Source: Bacteroidota bacterium (GTDB taxonomy: Bacteria; Bacteroidota; Bacteroidia; B-17B0; Aurantibacillaceae). Taken from it: DNA of 64,000 bases. The notes beneath the pieces are model-generated. The model was not told where the DNA came from. It worked only from the letters and a program-made list of their open reading frames with translations, and did no database searches. Below, in pieces: positions 27,901-35,645 of this stretch. The position numbers and the translations under genes are program-made. Positions within the stretch are counted from its first letter, which is position 1, and each line of letters starts with the position of its first letter. Location of the stretch: contig JAFDYB010000083.1 in assembly GCA_018267655.1 (NCBI GenBank), forward strand, positions 1 through 64,000, read 5' to 3'.

Positions 27901-28148
27901 AGCGCTTTAATAAATTGAGGAGAATTATTCTCGCCTTTTGCTTTTATATATATTTCGTTTACCACCGTTAAGGCGCTTTCGGTTAAACCTTTGGCTTCAA
28001 AATCGCTCACTTGTTTCCAAAGTTTGTCGTAGCTATCTGATATATTATGCATTTTTTCAATTTTAATAGATTTATAGATAATACCCGAAGTTAATACTAA
28101 TGATGCTAATGTAGCAAAGGCAAAAATTAAAAATTTAGACTTTAACAT
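21999..28148 (-). CDS. Bacterial alpha-2-macroglobulin family protein with thioester
   Basis: Very large periplasmic protein of 2049 aa with an N-terminal TM/signal anchor (FLIFAFATLASLVLTSGIIY). A TPR-like helical region (about 30-400) precedes the macroglobulin domains: the MG2 signature FTDRSIYRSGQTIYYKG near residue 620, then GPGKE-type linkers and the ETAFFYPELRTNDKGEI segment that precedes the ANA/complement domain. The thioester motif PYECNEQ is intact (Cys about 1502, codons at 23634-23645) and is followed by an alpha-alpha barrel (TED). A bait-region-like stretch rich in Arg/Lys and Pro/Ala lies at about 1195-1270. The family is thought to trap proteases entering the periplasm. No penicillin-binding protein 1C gene is adjacent, unlike in enterobacteria. 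Confidence 0.9.
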   Translation of the reverse strand: MLKSKFLIFAFATLASLVLTSGIIYKSIKIEKMHNISDSYDKLWKQVSDFEAKGLTESALTVVNEIYIKAKGENNSPQFIKALIFKIKYAQFKEENSTEKNINNLNKECLNSSGVLKSLLHSMLAQAYWNYYSQNRWKFYNRSETVNFDSNDVATYDLKKIINACINNYKASLINAQSLKEIKIEDFDLIINKNNKITRAWRPTLYHFLAHRAIDFFKNSEADVTKAASQFNFNADEYLLPYTKFIDYKIEAPSDSLELKYFAFRLMQDVYAYNIQIKNNDAILDMDLNRLNYVYNNAQNPNKDSLYFNSLKWLLKHFESNKRVAEIHFEMANWYFKQSISFNPHQSETEKYKHYKKTALQLCNEIIRNYPNSNGADLAFNLIETITQKEINIDAENYNDFNKNNLILLKYKNVEKVYFKIVKSNYFDQNNRIYEYDNDKATAKLNSLPTAITFDYNLPLDNDYNTHSVELKIPPLNVGHYYIIASLNSNFSNSKNIISFQKFNVTDLSCIYKRQENNTYNVYALNRNTGSFEANCAVQVWWLKYNYSKNRYDFVKGNYYTTNANGFVNIQGPGKETSYNYFIEIKKGNDSFFTNESLYEYYYPQNNARTITHLFTDRSIYRSGQTIYYKGIMLQYDADKTPKILSNTPAMVQFYDVNHQLVSEQKVVSNDYGTFNGTFIAPQGVLTGVMQIVVSDGGSVNISVEEYKRPKFETFFDTLKGNYKLNEAVTVKGIAKAFAGNMIDGASVKYRVVREINYPYWWYWYRPRYSKTSSVEITNGNVITNENGEYFIKFSALPDITALKTDNPIYTFKIIADVTDINGETQSAQTYFRVGYNRIELSTNLPETIITNNLPEVSIYAKNLNGIDEPAFGKATLIALNQPIKTFRSRLWDTPDKHQYSREEFYKLFPDDQYEEELNIYKWTKGNVIFTKNFDTKKDKNIIWNEFKNIKSGQYIFECYTKDADGVEVKSQNYITIFNPEEAKSPTQNAAWSFISNSIVEPGEKAKVYLTSAYQNVNVIYEIEKQKNTMLSFTTTTTKPFEIDVNESDRGGMQVNFAFIKKGRTYINSKYITVPYSNKELDVEFASFRNKLLPGQNEEWTLTIKNKKGDKVAAEMLASMYDASLDAIKPHGFNFNPYNTFYPKFSWEFYENQLSYATVLNSFSSNYKPTENYNYDELNWFGAYWWDNYYYGDDEAPAKHAVRSRASRMGSAKKDKDKLAPMEMKEKTETFTGNLSAPPPTAAGMAEKYLEESPSQADTQENTVVPTRKNFNETAFFYPELRTNDKGEILVKFTVPESLTKWKFMSLATTKDLCFGSTLKEIVTQKDLMLQPNPPRFFRENDKLIFISKIVNVSDKDLSGTAQIKIYDALTDKEITTQVLSGTPAALNFSVNKKLSTSVEWELTIPEAYQAIRYKITASASNFSDGEEMVLPVLTNRMLVTESMPLPIRGNQTKEFKFTKFISQNNNSNTLKNHAYTLEFTANPAWYAIQSLPYLIEYPYECNEQTFSRYYANSLASFIVNSKPKIKQIFDVWKQNSKESFMSNLEKNQELKSLLLEETPWVLQSKNESENKKRVGLLFDLNKMSSEMNSCIAKLKQAQTSSGSWPWFKGGPSDWYITQYIATGFAHLQKMNVIKKDDYVVNSMIQNAIKFCDYSIKKDFEEIKQSDKDYLKKNHLSYMHVQYLYMRSYFVKTNEIKSTYKEAFNYFKSQAQQYWLQNSRYMQGMIALALNRFEDVKTAHDILKSLKENSKNEDEMGMYWKENYAGYYWYQAPIETQALMIEAFDEISNDTKAVDDLKTWLIKSKQTQNWGTTKATAEAVYALLNRGTDWLSTEPNVEINLGNIKIDPKNDKDIFVEPGTGYFKKSYSGSDIKPEMGNVKVVKKDAGVSWGSVYWQYFEQLDKITQHETPLKLSKKLFIEKNTASGPVITPVTNTSKIKLGDKVVVRIELRTDRDMEYVHLKDMRASGFEPVSTLSAYHWQDGLGYYQSTRDASTNFFISYLRKGVYVFEYKLNAAQKGNFSNGISSIQCMYAPEFTAHSEGIKVVVEK

Positions 28149-28272
28149 AATGTGTGTTTTTATACAGATGCACTTAATTTAGAAATTCCATACTAAAAAT
28201 ACTGTTTTTTTAGAAAAAATTGCGATATTTAAAACCTAAGTATTTTAAATACCTTAATCTTACATTAGTTTT

Positions 28273-28797
28273 ATGGAAGCTTTAATCGAAATTCTTAAAA
28301 TAATACTACCGGCGGGCGTAGTTTTTGCAGCTGCATTTCTTTTAGTTCAACGTTTTTTAAGAAACGAAGAACAGCGTAGAGATTATGAGTTAAAACGACA
28401 ATCGCAATCGTCAATTACTCCATTAAAAATTCAGGCATACGAACGATTAGTGATTTTTTTAGAGCGAATACACCCAAATATTGTAGTTGTAAGAGTTAAT
28501 AAGCATGGCATGAACGCACACACTCTGCACCAGGAATTAATTAAAGCTATTAAAACCGAATATGAGCACAATTTGGCACAACAAATTTACGTGAGTCATA
28601 ATGCATGGGAGTTAATTAAAAATGGCAAAGAAGAAGTGATAAAACTTATTAATATTAGCGCTACCAAGGTTTCGCCAGATGCAAGCAGTAATGAGTTAGC
28701 CATGATGATACTTAATATAACATCAAACCTCGATAAAAAATTACCAAGCGAGATGGCGCTTGAATTTATAAAAAAAGAAATTGCTCAAATTTTTTAA
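28273..28797 (+). CDS. Conserved one-TM protein of Bacteroidota (DUF7935-like)
   Basis: Protein of 174 aa with one N-terminal TM (about residues 8-28, IILPAGVVFAAAFLLVQRF) followed by a charged helix (RRDYELKRQ) and a soluble domain with TPLKIQAYERLVIFLERI and QQIYVSHNAWELIKNGKEEV. I recall this pattern as a Bacteroidota-specific family next to methylmalonyl-CoA mutase or tRNA genes, possibly DUF7935, but cannot check that. No catalytic motif. Its stop is one base before the mutA ATG, so they are co-transcribed. Confidence 0.65.
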   Translation: MEALIEILKIILPAGVVFAAAFLLVQRFLRNEEQRRDYELKRQSQSSITPLKIQAYERLVIFLERIHPNIVVVRVNKHGMNAHTLHQELIKAIKTEYEHNLAQQIYVSHNAWELIKNGKEEVIKLINISATKVSPDASSNELAMMILNITSNLDKKLPSEMALEFIKKEIAQIF

Positions 28798-28798
28798 A

Positions 28799-30151
28799 AT
28801 GTCTAATTTATTTTCAGAATTTAAGGCTGTAAATGCTGATGAGTGGAAGTTAAAGCTTGAAAAAGACTTAAAAGGAATAAGTTTTGATAAACTAAGCCAT
28901 ACCGATGAAGACGGAATTAATACATTACCTTTTTACACTCAAGAAGATTTAAAAAAATCAAACACATCTATTTTTTCACATAATTGCTGGGATATATGCG
29001 AACACATTGATGTACAAGATGAAGTAAGCGCAAACAAAATTGCTATTAATGCTTTAAATAATGGTGCCAGTGGTTTAGTATTTCATGTATCAAAAAAGGT
29101 AAATCAAAAAGTACTATTAAAAGGGATTTCAATTGAACACATTTACGTTCAATTTAATATTAGTTATAATGCTATAAATTTAATTAGTGATTTAAGTAGC
29201 AATATTAATTTTAAAAATCCGTTTGAAAATACGCATAAATGTTTTGTGTGTATTGACCCCATATATTTAGCGGCACTCGATGGCAAATGGCAGACTAATG
29301 AAAACGAAGATTTAAAACTAATAAAAGAGCTTAATTACATCTCGGCTAATGCAACTTTATACAAAAATGCAGGTGCTTCAATAACTAATGAAATAGCTAT
29401 TACTTTAGCTCATCTAAACGAATACCTAAATTATCTTAAACATGAAGATTTATTAAGCGGCACTCATAAAAAAACAATACATCTAACTTGTGCTGTTGGC
29501 TCTAATTTTTTTAAAGAAATTGCTAAAATAAGGGCGTATCGGCTATTAATTGATTTTTTACAAAAGCAATACAAATTATCGCTTAATATCCACATTCATA
29601 CAACAAATGCAATAATTGATAATACCACCGCCGATGCTTATAACAATCTTTTACGCTCTACCACCCAAGCCATGAGCGCAATTATAGGTGGTGCAAATAG
29701 CATTGAAATTAATCCGTTTAATATAAGTTACGAAAGCACAACTGAGTTTAGCAGCCGTATGGCTCGCAATCAATTGCTTATACTAAAAAATGAAAGCTAT
29801 TTTGATAAAGTATCTGACCCTGCAAATGGTTCGTACTACATTGAAAATTTAACGCATCAACTTGCAAAAAATGCTTGGGAAAAATTTAAACTACTGGAGG
29901 AAGAAGGTGGATTTTTAAACTGTTTAAAAAATAATTTCATTCAAAATATACTAAAGCAAGATGTTTCATTAAAAATCAGTTCTTTGAAAGAAAATAAAAA
30001 AATAATTTTAGGAGTTAATAAGCACAAGAACATTAAAGAAAATGTTCAGGGAAATAAAAAAGCAGAACGCTTAAAAGATGGGAAGGAATTTGAACGTATT
30101 GTACCAATAAATTTAGAAACCTTATTCGAAAAAGAGATTATCGAAAAATAA
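28799..30151 (+). CDS. mutA: Methylmalonyl-CoA mutase small subunit
   Basis: Protein of 450 aa. The ATG at 28799 (MSNLFSEFKAVNADEWK) is preferred to 28781, which would overlap the upstream gene. N-terminal WKLKLEKDLKG, the TIM-barrel segment and SRMARNQLLILKNESYFDKVSDPANGSY-like pattern identify the small (beta) subunit, which pairs with the B12-binding large subunit to interconvert methylmalonyl-CoA and succinyl-CoA. It has no C-terminal cobalamin domain, as in the short form I recall from Bacteroidota. The large subunit gene mutB, normally directly downstream, is absent: a convergent polysaccharide gene ends 6 bases after this stop. Confidence 0.88.
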   Translation: MSNLFSEFKAVNADEWKLKLEKDLKGISFDKLSHTDEDGINTLPFYTQEDLKKSNTSIFSHNCWDICEHIDVQDEVSANKIAINALNNGASGLVFHVSKKVNQKVLLKGISIEHIYVQFNISYNAINLISDLSSNINFKNPFENTHKCFVCIDPIYLAALDGKWQTNENEDLKLIKELNYISANATLYKNAGASITNEIAITLAHLNEYLNYLKHEDLLSGTHKKTIHLTCAVGSNFFKEIAKIRAYRLLIDFLQKQYKLSLNIHIHTTNAIIDNTTADAYNNLLRSTTQAMSAIIGGANSIEINPFNISYESTTEFSSRMARNQLLILKNESYFDKVSDPANGSYYIENLTHQLAKNAWEKFKLLEEEGGFLNCLKNNFIQNILKQDVSLKISSLKENKKIILGVNKHKNIKENVQGNKKAERLKDGKEFERIVPINLETLFEKEIIEK

Positions 30152-30157
30152 ACTCAC

Positions 30158-31486
30158 TTACGAATTAGAAATTGAACTAGGTTTTGCTGCATCAGTGCTT
30201 AAATTGGTCATTGTTTTTTTGTAAGAAAAAGAATTATAAACATACAGCAATAAAAAGAATGGAAATCCATTTAAAAAGTAATGCCCTTGCCGGAACATAT
30301 TTAGTAAAATCATTACTAAAATAGAATTTGATACTAACCAATGATACGTTTCATGTTCTTTATTTCTGGTTATATAAAATTTAAAAATAATATACAAAAC
30401 AATAAAAACTCCAAACAAACCGGTTTCTGAAACAACTCTTAAAAACATAGAATTTGCATCGGCTGAATTATTAGCAAAGCCTTCTACTTTAATATCTTTT
30501 GCAATATTGTACTTTGCAAAAGCGATTGGGTGAGAACCAATACCACCACCAAATACAAAATTATTTTTAAAATTTTCAACCGTAACTATATAATTGTTAT
30601 ATAAAATAAATGATGAGCCGTGCGTTTTACCTAATTTAAAAGAAGATGCGCCTTTATCTGATAATTCTGTTAAACTATCGTAGCGCTCTCTAAATTCAGA
30701 CACATTATTATAAAGTATATTAAAAAACATCATCAAAACACCTATAATAATAAATATATACTTCGCCATGCCTAAATTCAACATTAATAGGATAATTGTG
30801 AGTAACATTCCTAACTGCCCGAGTGAAGAAAAAGAAAGAAAAAATGTTGCAATAATGACTAAAGATTGGAATTTTGAAATTAATATATTATTTTTTCTAG
30901 TTAAGTTATAAACAGACACAAAAAATGCAGCCGAAATACTAGATGCTAAGTAAGTAGGCTCCGAAAAAATTGCATTAATACGAATGCCAAAGTTGCCGCC
31001 AGGTGTTACCCCCCATTTATTTAAAATAAAAGTATAATCATATCCTAATTTAAACCCTATTTGAAAACTGATAAATTGAATGAGTCCAATAATTGAAATT
31101 ATATAAGCAGCTTTTAAATACCACTTAAATAATTGTTCAATATCAAAATCATAAAAGCGAATAACACTATCATAAAAAAAATAAGACAGCATTAGCCCCA
31201 AAAAAACTTTAAAAAAAAGTGGGAAGGTGTTGTTCCCTACAGCGATATTTAAAAAACCTGCCAGAGCTAGTATTGTAAAAATAATACCAAGATTTTTATT
31301 TAATCCAAATCGTCTAATAAAAACAGGTAATAACACTATATAAATCAAATAGCCAAAATAAAACTCAAATGGCTGTTGAAAAAAAGTGTATGAATTAGAA
31401 AACATAGAAAGATAAATCAATAATGTTAATAGCAATTCTCCTCTTGCTATTTTAGTTTTTTCAATACTATTTATTGACTCAATCAA
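30158..31486 (-). CDS. Wzy-like O-antigen polymerase/ligase membrane protein
   Basis: Integral membrane protein of 442 aa with about 11-12 hydrophobic segments and a large extracytoplasmic loop at about 265-320. The motif FSEPTYLASS in mid-protein and FVFGGGIGSHP in the big loop are typical of O-antigen polymerase/ligase (Wzy/WaaL) proteins. It probably joins repeat units or ligates glycan on the periplasmic face. The coexistence with a Wzt ABC subunit makes a ligase role as likely as a polymerase role. Its start overlaps the asnB stop by 4 bases. It is the last gene of the minus-strand locus. Confidence 0.75.
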   Translation of the reverse strand: MIESINSIEKTKIARGELLLTLLIYLSMFSNSYTFFQQPFEFYFGYLIYIVLLPVFIRRFGLNKNLGIIFTILALAGFLNIAVGNNTFPLFFKVFLGLMLSYFFYDSVIRFYDFDIEQLFKWYLKAAYIISIIGLIQFISFQIGFKLGYDYTFILNKWGVTPGGNFGIRINAIFSEPTYLASSISAAFFVSVYNLTRKNNILISKFQSLVIIATFFLSFSSLGQLGMLLTIILLMLNLGMAKYIFIIIGVLMMFFNILYNNVSEFRERYDSLTELSDKGASSFKLGKTHGSSFILYNNYIVTVENFKNNFVFGGGIGSHPIAFAKYNIAKDIKVEGFANNSADANSMFLRVVSETGLFGVFIVLYIIFKFYITRNKEHETYHWLVSNSILVMILLNMFRQGHYFLNGFPFFLLLYVYNSFSYKKTMTNLSTDAAKPSSISNS

Positions 31487-33441
31487 TTTTTCAAATACTT
31501 ATTATTAGTAAACCAAAGCGCTAAATTATAAACAGCCCAGTGTAAACTAATATTGTTTTTAAAGTCAATAGAATTAATAAAACTATCGCTAAAAATATTT
31601 TCTTTTGCATTAAATTCTCTAATTATTTTTCTTACTTGCTGAATATCTTCATTTTCAGAATAAATAGATGTTAATGGCACTGTAAAACTATCCTTTTTGC
31701 GATAAATTATTTCATTTGGTAAAATTCCTTCCATTGATTTTTTTAATATTTTCTTTTCTATTTTACTCGAAACTAAATATTTTACCGGTAAGCTATTAAT
31801 AAAACTAATTAATTGATAATCTAAAAAGGGTTCTCTTATTACTATTGAGGAATTCATCATCATTTTATCCAATCGAGCTAATAAGCCATCAGGTAATCGG
31901 TTGTTAAAGTCAGAAAAACGCATCCACTCTATCGTGTTATATTCAGAGAAACTATTGTACTCATCATAAACTTCTTTCAAAGCGTTGAAAGAGGAATAAC
32001 TATAAAGATTTTGAAGGGCATCAGGCGTAAATAAGTTTTTTTTTGTTTGATCGTCAGCAATATCTGTTCCACTCCAAAAAGTTGGATAATTGTTTTTTGT
32101 TTTATCAAGCCATTTATGATAATGTTGTCCTTTATTTTTTAACCCTCCAAATTTTAAAGCAGCGCGTGTAAACGATGCTAATTTAGGTTTGTTTAAAAAT
32201 ATTTTTTCGTATTCATATATCATTCTCCAATGTTCGTAACCAACTAAAAGTTCATCGCTCCCCTCCCCGGCTAACAAAACTTTAATATCATTTTTCTTTA
32301 CAATTTGGGCTATTAAATACAAAGGTAAATTTGCTGTATCTGAAACTGGTTCATCTTGCAAAAGGGCAACTGTATTTAATGTATTAAAAAACTCAGGTTT
32401 GTTTACAATTAATTCTGTGTGATCTGTTTCAAACAAATTTGCTATTTTTTTCGCATTAAGTAATTCATTTTTATATGTTTCATTATTTTCAAATCCTACT
32501 GAAAAAGTTTTTAATTTAGTATTGCTATCTGCTAAAGCAACAATTGTGCTACTATCAACACCGCCACTCAATAATACACCAGAGTTAACATCAGCTTTTA
32601 AACGGATGTTAATTGCATTAGTTAATATGTCTTTAAATTTAATTTGAGCTTCGCGTTCTGTTATATCTTTATTAATCTTAATATTTTGGTAGGGCTGCCA
32701 ATATCTTTTTTGAATAACTTTATTTGCATCTATATCAAAATAAATATAATGTGCTGCTTTGAGTTTATAAACATCTTCGTAAATTGTATTAGGCGCAGGC
32801 ACATGTGAATAAGTTAAATAATTATAGATTGATTTATTAGAAACTTTTGGCTTAAATAAGCCCAATTCTAAAATTGAATTTAAATTACTTGAAAAGCAGA
32901 ACACAGAATCATTTTTGTAATAGAACAATGGCCTAACCCCAAGTCTATCGCGCGCTAATAATATAGTATTTTTAAATGAATCCCAAATTGAAAATGCCCA
33001 AGTGCCATTTAGTTTCTCTAGGCAATTAATTCCCCAACAAGCATACGCATTTAAAATCACTTCAGTATCGGAATGATCCGTCTTAAAATTATAACCCAAT
33101 TTTTCTAACTCTTTTCTTAATTCAATATGATTGTATATTTGCCCATTATAAACAATCCAATATCTTCCTGTACTTTCAGTCATAGGTTGAGAAGCATCAT
33201 CACTTAAATCTGTAATAGCTAATCTTCGATGACCCAATGCTAAATTGGCAGGCGATTCTATATTAATTGCTTTACAGTTTGAATTGTTTGCTTTTGCATA
33301 AGCAACAGCATCAGAATTATTCGTGAATAAATATCCTTCGCAATCAGGGCCTCTATTCAACATTAAATTATTAGCTGTAATAAATTTTTCAAAATTAAAT
33401 TTAAAGTTGAGCGGTGCCGTTAGTCCTAAAATTCCACACAT
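31483..33441 (-). CDS. asnB: Asparagine synthase-type glutamine amidotransferase (copy 1)
   Basis: Class II glutamine amidotransferase of 652 aa. The start at 33441 is fixed by MCGILG, since the nucleophile Cys must be residue 2; a longer reading frame from 33501 would block it. The N-terminal Ntn domain shows LNRGPDCEGY, GHRRLAI and YNGQIYNH; the synthetase domain has the ATP pyrophosphatase loop LSGGVDSS near residue 291. In a glycan locus such proteins often amidate uronic acids rather than make free asparagine. One of three divergent copies in this locus. It follows an acyltransferase by 10 bases and overlaps the Wzy-like gene. Confidence 0.88.
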   Translation of the reverse strand: MCGILGLTAPLNFKFNFEKFITANNLMLNRGPDCEGYLFTNNSDAVAYAKANNSNCKAINIESPANLALGHRRLAITDLSDDASQPMTESTGRYWIVYNGQIYNHIELRKELEKLGYNFKTDHSDTEVILNAYACWGINCLEKLNGTWAFSIWDSFKNTILLARDRLGVRPLFYYKNDSVFCFSSNLNSILELGLFKPKVSNKSIYNYLTYSHVPAPNTIYEDVYKLKAAHYIYFDIDANKVIQKRYWQPYQNIKINKDITEREAQIKFKDILTNAINIRLKADVNSGVLLSGGVDSSTIVALADSNTKLKTFSVGFENNETYKNELLNAKKIANLFETDHTELIVNKPEFFNTLNTVALLQDEPVSDTANLPLYLIAQIVKKNDIKVLLAGEGSDELLVGYEHWRMIYEYEKIFLNKPKLASFTRAALKFGGLKNKGQHYHKWLDKTKNNYPTFWSGTDIADDQTKKNLFTPDALQNLYSYSSFNALKEVYDEYNSFSEYNTIEWMRFSDFNNRLPDGLLARLDKMMMNSSIVIREPFLDYQLISFINSLPVKYLVSSKIEKKILKKSMEGILPNEIIYRKKDSFTVPLTSIYSENEDIQQVRKIIREFNAKENIFSDSFINSIDFKNNISLHWAVYNLALWFTNNKYLKN

Positions 33442-33451
33442 AAAAACACTT

Positions 33452-34441
33452 TCATTTTTTATAATTAAGTTTGGTTGAGAATCTTTTTGAAGGTAATTCA
33501 ATAAAACGATACATCAGCCAAGAAGATAAAAACGTTAAGGCAAGTCCGCCAAGTATAATTAAAAATTTATGTAATAACCCAACAGCATTATGAGAAAGTA
33601 TATTAATAAACGAAAGCCCTATTAAAGGATGAATGAGGTATAATGAATAAGAAAATTTCCCCACGTCATCTAAAATTTTTATTTTCCACTCTGAAAATAA
33701 CAAAATTGAAATTACGGGTATTGCAGAAAATACAAGTGAGAATATAGGGTACAAATAAAGCCCTACAATAACACAACAAAATAGAGTTAAATAAAATTCA
33801 TTTTTCTTAATCAAATTCGAAGTGTATAAAAAGGTAACTATTCCCATTAAAAAAAAGGGAAGCCAGTGAAGTAAAATCCTCAAATCACTAACAAATCCTG
33901 AAAATAAAAATAAAACATATAAAAAAACTCTCATCAATAATCTTTTTTTTACTAAAGGGATAAATAAAAAAGCAATTAATAAATAATATTGGAATTCAAT
34001 AGCTAAGGTCCAATAAACTTCGTTTAACCATTTATAATTATGAAACCAGGGTATTAAATATCCGAAATGCAGCAATATTTGATTGCATGATATTTGTATA
34101 TGAGAATTAGTTTTTCCAAGAAAATGTTCTCTAAGATATAAAATAATAAGTGCTATGATTATTGAAACGACATAAGGAGGTTCTAACCTAATAAGACGTT
34201 TTAAGAAAAAAATAAAAAAATTTTTTAATTCATACTTAGCGTTAAACATTGACCAAGGAATAATAAACCCAGAAATAACAAAAAAAGTTTGTACTCCATA
34301 TTGCCCAACATGAAAAATATCAAGCACTATTTTATCAGATATAAATCCTGTAGTTGTGCAAATAAAATGAAATAAACAAACTGATAAGGCAGCAAATGCT
34401 CTCAAAGAATCTAATACTGATATATTAAGTGCTTTATTCAA
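33452..34441 (-). CDS. Acyltransferase-3 (OafA-like) membrane protein
   Basis: Integral membrane protein of 329 aa with about ten TM segments. N-terminal LDSLRAFAALSVCLFHF includes the conserved catalytic-type His in TM1; FFVISGFIIPW, FLKRLIRLEPPY (RxxR-P) and WTLAIEFQYYLL are the other family signatures. These proteins O-acetylate or acylate surface glycans from acyl-CoA. It lies 5 bases downstream of a second acyltransferase-3 gene, so the polymer may carry two acyl decorations. Confidence 0.88.
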   Translation of the reverse strand: MNKALNISVLDSLRAFAALSVCLFHFICTTTGFISDKIVLDIFHVGQYGVQTFFVISGFIIPWSMFNAKYELKNFFIFFLKRLIRLEPPYVVSIIIALIILYLREHFLGKTNSHIQISCNQILLHFGYLIPWFHNYKWLNEVYWTLAIEFQYYLLIAFLFIPLVKKRLLMRVFLYVLFLFSGFVSDLRILLHWLPFFLMGIVTFLYTSNLIKKNEFYLTLFCCVIVGLYLYPIFSLVFSAIPVISILLFSEWKIKILDDVGKFSYSLYLIHPLIGLSFINILSHNAVGLLHKFLIILGGLALTFLSSWLMYRFIELPSKRFSTKLNYKK

Positions 34442-34446
34442 AACAA

Positions 34447-35592
34447 CTATTGGTTAATGAGCGAGGAATTCCCACTCATTATTTTACTAAATCTCGTTTT
34501 CAATTTAATAAATTTATTTTCAAAAAAGTAATACGATAGTCCGGATACTAATATTGTAAAAAGTAATGATAACACATAAATTAATAAATTAAACAAGGGT
34601 CCATACGTAGGTAAAAATAAGGCAATTAGTTTAATTGAAAGAATGATGAAAATCATATGATACATATAAATCCCATAAGATATTTTTCCAAGATATTCAA
34701 ATACGCGATGATTTAATTTTAATATGCTATTTGTATTAGAGGATACATTTAAAATAACAATTAAAAATAAAACTGAATATACAATATGAATCCCATCTTG
34801 TAAAAAATCAGGAAATACATAAATAAGCAATGGAATTAAAATAAACGTTAGCACCTGAACAACTGGTTTATATAAAATAGCAAGAAAATTATTTTTTTGA
34901 TAATATAAGAGCCAAGCACCTATAGCACCAATACTCATAGACTCCAGCTTACTCATTGCAACAAACAATTTTATCACTTTTAGTGTTGAATTATTAGGGT
35001 ATAATTTTATTAAACACAACACCACTCCTTTTAATAACACTATCAACACTGTAAATAAAACAATTGCTTTTATTGCACTTTTTGTTTTTTTTATGAGCCA
35101 TGGCCAAAATATATAAAATTGCTCCTCTACTCCTATTGACCATGCTTGACCAAAGTGAGGTACTGCCGGATAAATAGAAAAAGCTAAATTCGGTAGAATA
35201 AGCAGAAAGAAAAGTAAATTATTATTAAAATTATCATTGAAGCTCTGTTGAAGAATTGGAATTTGCATAAATGATATGTGTGGCAAAACAAAAAAAGCGA
35301 CTATCAATAGTAAATAATAGAGTGGCCAAATTCTTAAAACTCTCCGAATATAAAAGTTCTTAATCCCAATTGCTCCTGTAAAATCTTTTTCAGAAAACAA
35401 TAAATATGTAATTAAAAAGCCGCTTAACACAAAGAAAAAATAAACACCAAAACTTCCTAAATTAAAAATTAAAGTTTCTTGCCAAATATTTTTGTAACCA
35501 AGCTGAGCTTTTAACAATTCTACATGTGTAATAATTACTGCCAATGCCGCAAAAAAACGCAAACCGTTTAATCCTGGGAAAAATATTTTAAT
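34447..35592 (-). CDS. Acyltransferase-3 (OafA-like) membrane protein, start codon atypical
   Basis: Integral membrane protein of about 381 aa with ten or so TM segments and the family signatures VIITHVELL, FFFVLSGFLITYLLF, FYIRRVLRIWPLY and QAWSIGVEEQFYIFWPW. The first ATG/GTG/TTG in frame is a TTG at 35562, which would cut the conserved N-terminus in the middle. Reading upstream gives IKIFFPGLNGLRFFAALAV, the usual opening of this family, beginning at an ATT at 35592. No canonical start exists upstream before an in-frame stop. The start is therefore ATT, the truncated TTG, or the gene has lost its start. Confidence 0.75.
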   Translation of the reverse strand: MKIFFPGLNGLRFFAALAVIITHVELLKAQLGYKNIWQETLIFNLGSFGVYFFFVLSGFLITYLLFSEKDFTGAIGIKNFYIRRVLRIWPLYYLLLIVAFFVLPHISFMQIPILQQSFNDNFNNNLLFFLLILPNLAFSIYPAVPHFGQAWSIGVEEQFYIFWPWLIKKTKSAIKAIVLFTVLIVLLKGVVLCLIKLYPNNSTLKVIKLFVAMSKLESMSIGAIGAWLLYYQKNNFLAILYKPVVQVLTFILIPLLIYVFPDFLQDGIHIVYSVLFLIVILNVSSNTNSILKLNHRVFEYLGKISYGIYMYHMIFIILSIKLIALFLPTYGPLFNLLIYVLSLLFTILVSGLSYYFFENKFIKLKTRFSKIMSGNSSLINQ

Positions 35593-35645
35593 GTTGCTAT
35601 GTATATTTTTTAAATTTATTATAAATACTTACTCTCATTTATACG

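Noticed and set aside
33442..33501. N-terminal extension of asnB copy 1
   Set aside because: The catalytic Cys must follow the initiator Met; the extension would abolish activity and crosses into the upstream acyltransferase gene.
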